Source of the DNA: Oscillospiraceae bacterium
GTDB taxonomy: Bacteria > Bacillota > Clostridia > Oscillospirales > Acutalibacteraceae
DNA: 64,000 nt
Direction: 5' to 3'
NCBI GenBank assembly: GCA_031256825.1
Contig: JAIRPV010000015.1
Coordinates: forward strand, 101,618 to 165,617
Part shown: in pieces, positions 9,369-19,680 of the stretch
Position numbering within the stretch: position 1 is the stretch's first letter
How the letters are laid out: each line of letters starts with the position of its first letter
Program-made: the position numbers and the translations under genes
The notes under the pieces: generated by a model
What the model was told of the DNA's origin: nothing
The model's database searches: none
The model's input: only the letters and a program-made list of their open reading frames with translations

Positions 9369-10688
9369 ATGCCTGCAAAAATCACAAGCATTATCCCCAA
9401 AAGCCCCGCCGCAAAAACGCGCATCGCGCCGGGCGATCTTCTGGTGTCCCTGAACGGGCACGAGATCAACGATGTGTTGGATTATCGGTTTTACGCCGCC
9501 GAAAGCAGGCTCTTGCTGTCGCTGCTGCGGCCCGGCGGCGGGGCGTATGCCGTGCGTTTGCGCAAGGGGGAATACGACGACATTGGCTTGGAATTTGCCG
9601 ACGGGCTGATGGACGGCCAGCGGCGCTGCCGGAACCGGTGCGTGTTTTGCTTTATTGATCAGCTGCCGCAGGGGCTGCGCGAAAGCCTTTATTTTAAGGA
9701 TGACGACGCGCGGCTGGGCTTTTTGTTCGGCAATTATATCACGCTGACAAACCTGACGGACAGAGAAGCGCGGCGGATCGTCGAAATGCGGCTAAGCCCC
9801 GTCAATGTGTCGGTGCACACGATGGATCCGGCGCTGCGCTGCCGGCTGATGGGCAACCCGCAGGCAGGGGAAAGCCTGCGCTTTTTGGAGCAGTTCGCCC
9901 GGGCCGGGCTGGATCTGAATATTCAGCTGGTCTTGTGCCCGGGCTGGAACGACGGCGAAGCGCTGCGGCACTCCCTGCGGGAGCTGCAAAAGCTGCCGAC
10001 CATCCGGAGCGTTGCCGCCGTTCCCGTGGGGCTAACAAAATATCGCGATCACCTGGCGCAGCTGCGGCCTTTCAGCAAAGAAGAAGCGGCGGCTGTGGTG
10101 GATACTTTTGATGAATTCCGCCAAGCGCGGCACGCCGATTGTTTGGCGGGGGAAAGCGGGGCCGAGCTTTGCGCCTCGGATGAATTTTTTTTGCTGGCAG
10201 GGCGGCCCATGCCCGGCCCGGATTACTATGGCGAATACCGGCAGCTGGAAAACGGCGTGGGGCTTTGGGCTTCGCTGAAGGCGGACATGGAAAGCATTTT
10301 CCTCTGCGAAGACATGCTGACAGAGCCGCCCGCCCCCTGCTCCCTTGCCACAGGCGAAGCCGCCGCGCCGCTGCTGCAACTTTTCGTTGACGAATGGCGA
10401 AAAATATGGCATAATAGTAATATTCAGGTGCATTGCGTCCGCAACGATTTTTTTGGGGAACACATTACGGTTGCGGGCCTGTTAACCGGGCGGGACGTTA
10501 TCGCCCAGCTGCGCGGAAAAAACCTGGGCGAAACGCTCTTCTTGCCGGCGGTTTGCCTGAACGCCGACGGCCTGACGCTGGACGGCCTGACGCTCCAGGA
10601 GATTTCGCAGGCGCTGGGCGTGCCGGTGAAGGCCGTCAAAAACGACGCGGAGGCGATGGTGGCTCAGATCATAGGAGGGACGCCGTAA
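9369..10688 (+). CDS. DUF512 family radical SAM/PDZ protein
   Basis: N-terminal PDZ-like domain; CRNRCVFCFIDQLPQGLRESLYFKDDDARLGFLFGNYITLTNL; located immediately upstream of der as in many clostridia. Confidence 0.95.
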   Translation: MPAKITSIIPKSPAAKTRIAPGDLLVSLNGHEINDVLDYRFYAAESRLLLSLLRPGGGAYAVRLRKGEYDDIGLEFADGLMDGQRRCRNRCVFCFIDQLPQGLRESLYFKDDDARLGFLFGNYITLTNLTDREARRIVEMRLSPVNVSVHTMDPALRCRLMGNPQAGESLRFLEQFARAGLDLNIQLVLCPGWNDGEALRHSLRELQKLPTIRSVAAVPVGLTKYRDHLAQLRPFSKEEAAAVVDTFDEFRQARHADCLAGESGAELCASDEFFLLAGRPMPGPDYYGEYRQLENGVGLWASLKADMESIFLCEDMLTEPPAPCSLATGEAAAPLLQLFVDEWRKIWHNSNIQVHCVRNDFFGEHITVAGLLTGRDVIAQLRGKNLGETLFLPAVCLNADGLTLDGLTLQEISQALGVPVKAVKNDAEAMVAQIIGGTP

Positions 10689-10708
10689 CGGGCGCTTGTT
10701 GGTGCGCC

Positions 10709-10730
10709 AAGGAGCGGCTGGATCACCTCC
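10709..10730 (+). promoter_or_regulatory. 16S rRNA 3'-end mimic in the der leader
   Basis: AAGGAGCGGCTGGATCACCTCC; 21/22 match to the conserved 16S 3' sequence AAGGTGCGGCTGGATCACCTCC (recalled). Confidence 0.7.
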
Positions 10731-10760
10731 CAAAAATCTTCAAAAAGCGAAGGAGACTTC

Positions 10761-12086
<1,326 letters not shown>

Positions 12087-12094
12087 CCGGCCGT

Positions 12095-13087
12095 TCATTG
12101 CGCCGCCAGCTGCGCCCCCGCGTAGTAATGCGCCAGAATCTCCTCGTATCCGCTGCCCTGGCGGGCCATAAAATCCGCGCCGTATTGGCTCATACCCACG
12201 CCGTGGCCGTAGCCGCGCGTGACAATCTTAAAAAACCCATCTTTTGCGTTGTAGGTTACGTCGAAGTCCGCGCTGCGCAGGCCCAGCAATTCCCGGGCGG
12301 CGCGGCCAGTTATGGTTTGCCCCGCGATTTCGATCTCCAGTATCGTCCCGGATGCGCTGCGGGTTGGTTTGCCGAACCATTTGGCGGGATCGGAACCGGG
12401 CTTTGCCCCCTTTAATTGCTTGAGGAGATCCTTCATGTCGCTCTTGGAGAACATCGTGGTTTTGGTGTAATCCGGCGCGAGGCGGTCGCCGGGGCTTTCC
12501 TGCGGCTGAAGGTAGGGGTAATCCACCCCCCAGTAATTCAGCGCGCTTTCGGTTTTGCCGGGGCTGATGGCAAAAAACGCGGCGCAGATGGGTTGGCCGT
12601 CGTAGACCAGCGTTTCGTTGCGCACGGCGCGCACGGCCTCCTGGAGTTTTTTTTCATACAGGGCAAAGTTGCCGCCCCAGCGATCGCGCCGCTGCGCCTG
12701 CGAAAAATAGCCCTGATCGCTGGCCCCCGTGTCGGTCACAGCCGCGTTGCCGGCCACTTCGAGCCGGTACCGGGCGAAGGTGTGGCAGGCCACGGCCTGG
12801 GCCTTCAGGGCCTCTTCGTGGGTATTGGGCGAAACTTCTGCCGCAAGGCACCCGGTCAGGTATTCTTCCAGCCCAACGGTAACGCTCTGCCCGCTGGCGG
12901 TCAGATAGACCGGGATGGCTTCGGCGTCCTCTGTGCCGCCGCTGTTAGCCGCCGTGGCTTGCGCGGCGGCGGCGGTGGTTTGCTGCGCGGGCGGCGGTTC
13001 TGGTTTTGCCGCGCCCGAAAAGCTGGCAATGGGCGTCAGCAGCAGGAGCAGCAGCAAAAGAAAGCCAAAAATTATCTGTTGTTTCAT
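12095..13087 (-). CDS. SpoIID/LytB domain protein (stage II sporulation protein D-like)
   Basis: Signal/TM N-terminus; LEEYLTGCLAAEVSPNTHEEALKAQAVACHTFARYR...GYGHGVGMSQYGADFMARQGSGYEEILAHYYAGAQL. Confidence 0.93.
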   Translation of the reverse strand: MKQQIIFGFLLLLLLLLTPIASFSGAAKPEPPPAQQTTAAAAQATAANSGGTEDAEAIPVYLTASGQSVTVGLEEYLTGCLAAEVSPNTHEEALKAQAVACHTFARYRLEVAGNAAVTDTGASDQGYFSQAQRRDRWGGNFALYEKKLQEAVRAVRNETLVYDGQPICAAFFAISPGKTESALNYWGVDYPYLQPQESPGDRLAPDYTKTTMFSKSDMKDLLKQLKGAKPGSDPAKWFGKPTRSASGTILEIEIAGQTITGRAARELLGLRSADFDVTYNAKDGFFKIVTRGYGHGVGMSQYGADFMARQGSGYEEILAHYYAGAQLAAQ

Positions 13088-13096
13088 ACAATCACC

Positions 13097-13125
13097 TTGA
13101 CTTTTCCCGCCGGGGCGGCTATAAT
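13097..13125 (+). promoter_or_regulatory. Promoter for membrane protein gene
   Basis: TTGACT-17 nt-TATAAT. Confidence 0.75.
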
Positions 13126-13142
13126 AGTATAATATTATTTAT

Positions 13143-14105
13143 ATGCCCCCAACCTTCTATTCAGAATCGAGGCCCAACATGACACAACAACCTTCCTCCC
13201 GCAGACTGACCATACAATTGCTCTTCGCGGCGGCGTTTGTGCTGGCGGTGGGGTTGCCAATCCGTATTTATCAGCAGCTTTATTTGATTGAGCCTACCGG
13301 ATTTTGGGCCCGCTTTGAGCCAACGCAGGTGGTGCTCTATCTGTTGTTGGGGCTGCTGGCGCTGGCGCCGGGGGGCATGGCCTGGTTTGCTCAGCCGCGC
13401 GCCGCGCTGGATCTGGGCCGGCGGCGGCGTGCCGCGGAAGGGGTCGCGGCCTTTGCCGCGGCGGCTTCGCTGATGGTGGACGCGGTTTTTGCCGGGCTTT
13501 ACGCGCTGGAGCTGCTCAACAAAGCGCCTTTCAGCGCAACGGCGGCGCTGGGCGCGCAGATTGTTATGCGTTCGGGCGGCCTGGGGGCCATGGGCGAGGC
13601 GCTGTTCGCGCTCTGCGGCGCGGCGTTTTTTATCAACCTTGCCCTGATCGATCTGCTGCCGAACAAAAAGATTTACCTGAACCGCCTGTTGGCGCTGGCC
13701 CCGCTGTTTTGGTGCGTGTGCCGCATCCTGCGCCGCTTCGCGCGCACCATCAGCTACCTGCGGGTCAGCGATCTGTTCTTGAACCTGTGCATGCTCGTGG
13801 CGCTGATGCTCTTTTTCCTTCCGTTCGCGCAGATTCTTTCCGGCGTGAATGGCGAGCGCCGCGCGGCACGGCTGGGCGCGGCGGGCGCGGCGGCGGCGGC
13901 GCTTCAGCTGCTGTGCTTTTTGCCCCGGGCCGTGGCTTGGGCCGCCAATATTCCTCTTTCGCAGGATGCCCTGGTGGAGGCCTGCGATCCGGTTGTTGCG
14001 GCGTTTATCCTGATATTTCTGGCCGGGCGGTTGCTGGTGAGCGACAGCAGCGTAGCATCGATTGCCGCGCCGGCGCAGGAAAGCGCTCCGGAGGCGGAGG
14101 GCTGA
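13143..14105 (+). CDS. Hypothetical multi-pass membrane protein (alternative start 13179)
   Basis: Several hydrophobic segments (LTIQLLFAAAFVLAVGLPI, VVLYLLLGLLALAPGGMAWF, FLNLCMLVALMLFFLPFAQIL); promoter upstream. Confidence 0.8.
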   Translation: MPPTFYSESRPNMTQQPSSRRLTIQLLFAAAFVLAVGLPIRIYQQLYLIEPTGFWARFEPTQVVLYLLLGLLALAPGGMAWFAQPRAALDLGRRRRAAEGVAAFAAAASLMVDAVFAGLYALELLNKAPFSATAALGAQIVMRSGGLGAMGEALFALCGAAFFINLALIDLLPNKKIYLNRLLALAPLFWCVCRILRRFARTISYLRVSDLFLNLCMLVALMLFFLPFAQILSGVNGERRAARLGAAGAAAAALQLLCFLPRAVAWAANIPLSQDALVEACDPVVAAFILIFLAGRLLVSDSSVASIAAPAQESAPEAEG

Positions 14106-14108
14106 GGC

Positions 14109-15047
14109 ATGCCAATCTTTCTTCTGAACGCGCGCAACGCCCTGCGGCAGGTGGCTATGCTCTATCTGATTGTGGCCATGGGGGCCGCCGCCGAGCGGCT
14201 CAAGTGGTTCCCCGAAAATGCCGCGCGCCTTTGCACAAAGCTGCTGCTCTATGTGATCACGCCCTGCGCGATCGTGCATTCCTTTCTTTCGATTGATTAT
14301 TCCGCCGAAGCGCTGCGGGGCCTGGGGATATCGTTTGCCTGCGGGGCGCTGCTGCACGCCGCCGGGATTTTGCTCAGCGAGCCCATCTTCCATCGGCATA
14401 AAAACCCGGATACCGATCATATCCTGCATTTTGCCGCCATATACGGCAACTGCGGCTACATGGCGCTCCCCTTGGCGCAGGCTCTGGTGGGCGGCGCCGG
14501 GGTGTTTTATTGCTCCGCCGTGATTCTGACGTTCCAGGTGTTCGCGTTCACCCACGGCGAATATGTGATGTCTGGCCGGCAAAAATTTCAATGGCGCAAA
14601 GCGGTGCTCAACGCCGGGGTATTGTCCATGGCAGTTGGCCTGCCGGTGTTTTTGCTGCGGCTGCCCGTGCCGGCGCTGCTGCGGCAGCCTGTGGCTTCGG
14701 TCGCGTCGATGAATTCGCCGCTGGCCATGCTGATGTTCGGCGCTTATCTTTCGCGCACAAACTGGCGCAGCCTGTTGCGCAGCAAAAAGATCTTTGCCGC
14801 CGGGGCAATCAAGCTTCTTTTGATCCCGGCCGCTGTGATGGCGGCGCTGCTGATTCTGCGCGCGCCCGCGCCCCTGCGGCAGGCCCTGCTGCTTTCCGCC
14901 GCCGCGCCCAGCGCCAACAATACGGTGGTCTTTGCCGCGCGCCATGGGCGCGACACAGGCTATGCCGCGCAGGTGGTTGGGGTCTTCAGTCTGCTTTCCA
15001 TCGTTACTATGCCGCTGATGATTGCGCTGGCAATGGCGGCAAACTAG
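14109..15047 (+). CDS. AEC family (auxin efflux carrier-type) transporter
   Basis: Ten-TM pattern; YGNCGYMALPLAQALVGGAGVFY, SAAAPSANNTVVFAARHGRDTGYAAQVVGVFSLLSIVTMPLMI. Confidence 0.9.
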   Translation: MPIFLLNARNALRQVAMLYLIVAMGAAAERLKWFPENAARLCTKLLLYVITPCAIVHSFLSIDYSAEALRGLGISFACGALLHAAGILLSEPIFHRHKNPDTDHILHFAAIYGNCGYMALPLAQALVGGAGVFYCSAVILTFQVFAFTHGEYVMSGRQKFQWRKAVLNAGVLSMAVGLPVFLLRLPVPALLRQPVASVASMNSPLAMLMFGAYLSRTNWRSLLRSKKIFAAGAIKLLLIPAAVMAALLILRAPAPLRQALLLSAAAPSANNTVVFAARHGRDTGYAAQVVGVFSLLSIVTMPLMIALAMAAN

Positions 15048-15126
15048 GATCCGGTAGGCATGCGCCGCCCGCAGGCCGCATATAGCTGGAAGGAAGCCCC
15101 AATTTCGCCGCAAAGGGAGTGTTCCG

Positions 15127-15738
15127 ATGAACCAGCAATATCCGTGGCCGCTGCTGCCGCTGCCTTATGCCTATCAGGCGCTGGAGCCATATATTGACGC
15201 GCCAACCATGCATTTGCACCACGATCGTCATTTGCGAACCTATGTGGATGATCTCAACGCGGCGCTGGCGCGATATCCACAGCTGCAAACCCTGTCGTTG
15301 CAGCAGCTGATTTTGCACGCCGATCGCCTGCCTGCGGATATCAAGACAACGGTGCTGCACAGCGCGGGCGGGGTGTACAATCACGAATTTTTCTTCAGCG
15401 GCATGACGCCTGGCGGGCGGCCGCCCACAGGCCGCCTGGCGCAGCTGCTGGCGCGCACCTATGGCAGCTTCGCGGAGTTCCAGAAGGAGTTCAAAACCCT
15501 GGCCCTGGCCGTTTTTGGCTCCGGCTACGCCTGGCTTTGCGCGGATCCGCGGGGCGGGCTGACGATTTTTGCCACAGCCAACCAGGTGACGCCTCTGACG
15601 CAGAAGCTGCTGCCCCTGATTTGCATTGACGTTTGGGAGCATGCCTACTACCTCAAGCACTATAATCTGCGCGCGGATTATGTTGACGACTGGTTCCGCG
15701 TGGCGGATTTTGGCCGCGCTTCGGAACTTTATGGCTGA
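15127..15738 (+). CDS. Fe/Mn superoxide dismutase
   Basis: LPYAYQALEPYIDAPTMHLHHDRH, GGVYNHEFFFSGM, IDVWEHAYYLKHYNLRADYVDDWF. Confidence 0.93.
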   Translation: MNQQYPWPLLPLPYAYQALEPYIDAPTMHLHHDRHLRTYVDDLNAALARYPQLQTLSLQQLILHADRLPADIKTTVLHSAGGVYNHEFFFSGMTPGGRPPTGRLAQLLARTYGSFAEFQKEFKTLALAVFGSGYAWLCADPRGGLTIFATANQVTPLTQKLLPLICIDVWEHAYYLKHYNLRADYVDDWFRVADFGRASELYG

Positions 15739-15777
15739 GCGCGATTGCCGCCGCGCGGTTTTTTATGGAAAAAAGAA

Positions 15778-15807
15778 AGGCCCCCGCTTTGCCGCGGGGG
15801 CGGCTTT
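15778..15807 (+). terminator. Rho-independent terminator after SOD gene
   Basis: GCCCCCGC-loop-GCGGGGGC followed by GGCTTTT. Confidence 0.85.
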
Positions 15808-15833
15808 TGTTGGCTTCGCCTGGCGAATTTATG

Positions 15834-15862
15834 TTGACTTTTCCAGATGACCATGCTATAAT
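15834..15862 (+). promoter_or_regulatory. Promoter for the isomerase-dehydrogenase fusion gene
   Basis: TTGACT-17 nt-TATAAT with extended -10 TGC. Confidence 0.8.
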
Positions 15863-15877
15863 AAGCACATAACCCAT

Positions 15878-16028
15878 GGCGAGGTATAATTTTACAAATC
15901 AGAGGCCAATGACGAACTGCTCACCGCAGGTGTGCTATAATGAGTATCTTGCTTGTGGCGAGATATGATTTTACAAATCAGAGGCCAATGACGAACTGCT
16001 CACCGCAGGTGTGCTATCATGAGGTATC
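15878..16028 (+). repeat. 79-bp-period tandem repeat of promoter/leader sequence
   Basis: GGCGAGRTATRATTTTACAAATCAGAGGCCAATGACGAACTGCTCACCGCAGGTGTGCTATMATGAG(G)TATC at 15878-15948 and 15957-16028. Confidence 0.92.
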
Positions 16029-16049
16029 ATTAGAAGGGGAGATGCGTTT

Positions 16050-18032
16050 ATGTCAAGGTTCCTGTTTTCCGCATTTGCCGACGAAGCCGCGCCCGATTTG
16101 GCGGGGCAAATTGCCGCCTGCCGCAAAAATGGCATCGGAGCGATAGAGCTGCGGGGCGTGGATGGCGACAACATCTCGGATATTGAGCCGGCGCAAGCCA
16201 AAGAGATCAAGAAGCAGCTCGACAAAAAGGAGATTGCCGTTTCAGCTCTGGGCACCAATTACGGCAAAATGTCGTTTGAACTGGAGGATTTTCAGAGCAC
16301 CGTGGCGGTGGCCCGCATTCTGGAAGCGCCGTATATCCGCATGTTCAGCTTTTATTCCGGGCCTGTGGAGGAACGCATTGCGAAGGTGCGCGCCATGGTG
16401 GAATGCGCGGCGAAAAAGCGGGTCAAGTGTTGCCTGGAAAACGAAAAAGGGGTATATGGCGACACGCCGGAACGTGTGTTGGAGATTTTGCAGGCGGCGC
16501 CCGGGCTGGGCTATGTGTTCGATTTCGCTAACTTTATGGAGTGCGGATGCGACACATGGGAGGCCTACCGGATGCTCAAGCCTTACATCACCTATTTTCA
16601 TATCAAGGACTACAGCATTGCCGGGCAGGCCGTTGTGCCGGCCGGGCAGGGCGACGGGCACATTGCCGAAATTCTTGCGGACTACGACAGCGATCACACC
16701 GGGCAGCTGTTCCTGACGCTGGAACCGCATTTGAAGCTCTTTGAAGGCCTTGGCGGCTTCGACGAAGAAACCCGCAAAAAGCTGGAGGGCGGCGGGGCCT
16801 ACGCGACGCAGGCAGAGGCGTTCCGGGCGGCGGCGGCGGGAATGAAACAGGCGGCGAAGCTGGCGCAGCCGGTTGCGCTGGGGATCATCGGCTTCGGCAA
16901 CATGGGCAGCGGGCACGCGCGCTATTATCTGGAAGGGGAGCACAAGGGGCTGCGCATTGCCGCTGTTGCGGACACGAACCCCGCGCGGCTGGAGGATGCG
17001 GAGGATCTGCTGCCGGGGGTGGAGACATTCGGCAGCGCGGAAGAACTCATAGAAAGCGGGCTGTGCAACGCCGTGCTCATCGCCACGCCGCACTACTTCC
17101 ACCCGCCCATTGCCATTGCGGCGCTGCGGGCCGGGCTGCATGTGATGTGCGAAAAGCCAGCGGGGGTCTATACCAAACAGGTGCGGGAGATGAACGAGGC
17201 TGCCGCAGAGTCCGATCAAATTTTTGCGATCATGTATAATCAGCGCACGAACCCGCTTTATCAAAAGCTGCGGGAGCTGGTGCAGGGCGGGCAATATGGC
17301 GAACTCAAGCGCGTGGTCTGGGTCATCTGCGACTGGTACCGCACGCAGTCGTATTACAATTCCGGCGGGTGGCGCGCCACCTGGGCGGGGGAAGGCGGCG
17401 GCGTGCTGCTCAACCAGTGCCCGCACAACCTGGATTTGTGGCAATGGATTTGCGGCATGCCGTGCAAGGTGCGCGCGGCCTGCCACGAAGGCCGCTGGCA
17501 CGACATTGAGGTGGAAGACGACGTGACCATTTACGCCGAGTACCCCAACGGGGCGACGGGGGCGTTCATCACCACAACGGGCGAACCCGCAGGCGCGAAC
17601 CGCCTCGAGATCACACTGGACAGGGCGAAGATCCTCAGCGAGGGCGGCAAGCTCAGCATCACAGAGCTGGATGTTTCGACAAAAGAGCACATCGAAAGCG
17701 CGGGCGGCGGCTTTGCGAAGCCGAAAAGCAAGACCATTGAGCTTGTGTTTGAAGACAACAGCGCCAGCCAGCACGCCACGGCACTCAACGCGTTTGCGCG
17801 GGCGATTCAGACGGGGGATCGCTCCGTGCTTTACGCGCGCGGCGAAGAGGGGATCAACGGGCTGAGCATTTCGAACGCGGCGTTTTTGTCGTCCTGGCTC
17901 GAGCGCGATGTGGCGCTGCCGGTTGACGAGGCGCTTTTCTGGGCAGAGCTGCAAAAGAAAATTGCCGGCTCAAAAGAAAAGGCCAACGTGACCGAGCGGG
18001 TGGAAGGAGATCTTTCGGCAAGCTTTGGATGA
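16050..18032 (+). CDS. Fused sugar-phosphate isomerase/epimerase (TIM barrel) plus Gfo/Idh/MocA family oxidoreductase
   Basis: N-terminal half: AP endonuclease/xylose-isomerase-like TIM barrel (YVFDFANFMECGCDTWEAYRMLKPYITYFHIKDY). C-terminal half: VALGIIGFGNMGSGHARYYL...ATPHYFHPPIAIAALRAGLHVMCEKPAGV...GGVLLNQCPHNLDLWQWICGMP. Confidence 0.93.
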   Translation: MSRFLFSAFADEAAPDLAGQIAACRKNGIGAIELRGVDGDNISDIEPAQAKEIKKQLDKKEIAVSALGTNYGKMSFELEDFQSTVAVARILEAPYIRMFSFYSGPVEERIAKVRAMVECAAKKRVKCCLENEKGVYGDTPERVLEILQAAPGLGYVFDFANFMECGCDTWEAYRMLKPYITYFHIKDYSIAGQAVVPAGQGDGHIAEILADYDSDHTGQLFLTLEPHLKLFEGLGGFDEETRKKLEGGGAYATQAEAFRAAAAGMKQAAKLAQPVALGIIGFGNMGSGHARYYLEGEHKGLRIAAVADTNPARLEDAEDLLPGVETFGSAEELIESGLCNAVLIATPHYFHPPIAIAALRAGLHVMCEKPAGVYTKQVREMNEAAAESDQIFAIMYNQRTNPLYQKLRELVQGGQYGELKRVVWVICDWYRTQSYYNSGGWRATWAGEGGGVLLNQCPHNLDLWQWICGMPCKVRAACHEGRWHDIEVEDDVTIYAEYPNGATGAFITTTGEPAGANRLEITLDRAKILSEGGKLSITELDVSTKEHIESAGGGFAKPKSKTIELVFEDNSASQHATALNAFARAIQTGDRSVLYARGEEGINGLSISNAAFLSSWLERDVALPVDEALFWAELQKKIAGSKEKANVTERVEGDLSASFG

Positions 18033-18052
18033 GCCGCAGAAAATAAAACAAG

Positions 18053-18095
18053 AACCTGTATTCACGCAAGCCGATGAATACAGGTTTTGTTTGGT
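18053..18095 (+). terminator. Rho-independent terminator
   Basis: AACCTGTATTC-loop-GAATACAGGTT followed by TTGTTTGGTTT. Confidence 0.8.
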
Positions 18096-18101
18096 TTGCT
18101 T

Positions 18102-19091
18102 TTATCCGAACCATTTTACAAACGTGGCTTCGGCGCGGCTGGTGTAGCTGACCATGCGCTCCATATACCACTCGGCCAGCCGCCCGCTGCGAAAAAACGC
18201 CGGGGGATTGGACAGCATGGCGCTGATGCTGGGCGTTACTTTGCGCAGGGTCATTGGATCGGCGCGGCCGCCGTTTTTCACCCTGCCGTTGACAATTTCC
18301 AGGGTGTTATAGGCGATATAAAAGTAGCCGTTCTTGATGAACAGATCTTCAATTTCGCCGGGCGAAGCGATTTTGACGGACTTGACGTAGGCGCCATCCC
18401 AGCCGAAGACATGCAGCTGGCTGCGGGCGAAGGAGCCGTAAGCCGGATCGTTTTCGAGGCAGTAAATATAGGTTTCGTCGCAGACCGTTGCCGTGGTCTT
18501 TTTTGCCGGAGCGATAGGAAACTCGGCCAGCTTGTTGAATTGCGAATCAAAGACGACAAAATTGCGGACGCCGCCCGCGCCTGTGCGGGTGGCCACATAA
18601 CGCTGGGAAACAGGCTCGTAATCAATCGTAAAAAACTGCGCCACGCCGCTGACTTTGCGCTTGCCCACAGGCAGCAGGGTTTCGGGGTCAAGATAGATCA
18701 GCGAGTGCTGTGGGCGTTCATAGTTGCTGAACGCGATGGCGACAATTTGCCCCAATTGCGGGTTATAGCACAGATCGGCGCCGTGATAAAGGCCGTAGCC
18801 TTCGAAGGCGGGGTTGCGCTGCGTTGCCACAGTCAGCACGCGCTTCCAGTCCCGCAGGCGAATCTTTTGGATTTCCACTTCTTCCGCCGCGCCGCCCACC
18901 TCTTTGACCAGGCATTGATAGACATATTGGCCGTCGGTGCAGTTGCCCTGCGCGTTGCGCATTTTGGCGTCTTGCCGGGCAACGTTATAAACCGGCGCGG
19001 CGCCAGCCACCCGCTGCCCCAGGAACCCGGACGCCATCCACGCTTGCAGCCCTAAAATCATTGCCAGAAATGCTGAAACAATCCCTTTCAT
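18102..19091 (-). CDS. Hypothetical secreted protein (possible beta-propeller)
   Basis: N-terminal signal-like MKGIVSAFLAMILGLQAWMASGFL; preceded on minus strand by TTGACA-17 nt-TATACT. Confidence 0.78.
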   Translation of the reverse strand: MKGIVSAFLAMILGLQAWMASGFLGQRVAGAAPVYNVARQDAKMRNAQGNCTDGQYVYQCLVKEVGGAAEEVEIQKIRLRDWKRVLTVATQRNPAFEGYGLYHGADLCYNPQLGQIVAIAFSNYERPQHSLIYLDPETLLPVGKRKVSGVAQFFTIDYEPVSQRYVATRTGAGGVRNFVVFDSQFNKLAEFPIAPAKKTTATVCDETYIYCLENDPAYGSFARSQLHVFGWDGAYVKSVKIASPGEIEDLFIKNGYFYIAYNTLEIVNGRVKNGGRADPMTLRKVTPSISAMLSNPPAFFRSGRLAEWYMERMVSYTSRAEATFVKWFG

Positions 19092-19222
19092 TCCATAGCT
19101 CCGTTTCCGCTTTGTTTTTTGGATTTTTTGGAGTATTCAGTATAGTGGAATCTCAAGGGATTGTCAAGGGGAAAAACAACGCCGCATGGGAATCCCATTG
19201 TTGCCCGGGAAATGGTTTGCGC

Positions 19223-19627
19223 TCACATGACATTTGGCTGCGGGCCGCAGCGCTCGGCGAGTTTGCCGCCTTCGCCGAGCCGTTTGATTGCCGCGAAGCT
19301 TTCTTCGCTGAGGATATGCTCCATGCGGCAGGCGTCTGCGGCGGCGGCGGGCTCGCTGACGCCCAGGGCGACCAGCCAGTCGTAGAGCGTTGCGTGGCGA
19401 TCGTAGACCCGCTCGGCGGCCTGCTCGCCTTTTGGGGTGAGCGTGATATAGTTGTCGCCATCCATTTGGACAAACCCGCCTTCGCGCAGCTTTTTCATGG
19501 CCACGCTGACACTGGGCCGCGAGTAACCCATTTTTTCTACGATATCAATGGAACGCACCGCCCCCGCTTTGCGCGAGAGCAATAGAATGGTCTCCAGATA
19601 ATCTTCCGCCGAAGCCTGGATGGACAT
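19223..19627 (-). CDS. DtxR/MntR-family metal-dependent transcriptional regulator
   Basis: MSIQASAEDYLETILLLSRKAGAVRSIDIVEKMGYSRPSVSVAMKKLREGGFVQMDGDNYITLTPKGEQAAERVYDRHATLYDWL. Confidence 0.93.
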   Translation of the reverse strand: MSIQASAEDYLETILLLSRKAGAVRSIDIVEKMGYSRPSVSVAMKKLREGGFVQMDGDNYITLTPKGEQAAERVYDRHATLYDWLVALGVSEPAAAADACRMEHILSEESFAAIKRLGEGGKLAERCGPQPNVM

Positions 19628-19680
19628 GTCGGTTCCCCCCTGGTGCGGTTTTGGTTGTGGTTTTGCGGGTTTCCCCATTC

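Noticed and set aside
10709-10730. Possible real 16S rRNA gene fragment or assembly chimera
   Set aside because: Only the terminal ~22 nt match, flanked by intact DUF512 and der in their usual order; treated as a leader element instead
13161-15113. 650-aa minus-strand ORF
   Set aside because: Low-complexity HRQ-rich shadow of the membrane protein and AEC transporter genes
15878-16028. CRISPR-like repeat
   Set aside because: Only two long units with no short conserved repeat/variable spacer pattern; promoter-like content
16242-17954. 570-aa minus-strand ORF
   Set aside because: Shadow of the isomerase-dehydrogenase fusion; no recognisable protein character
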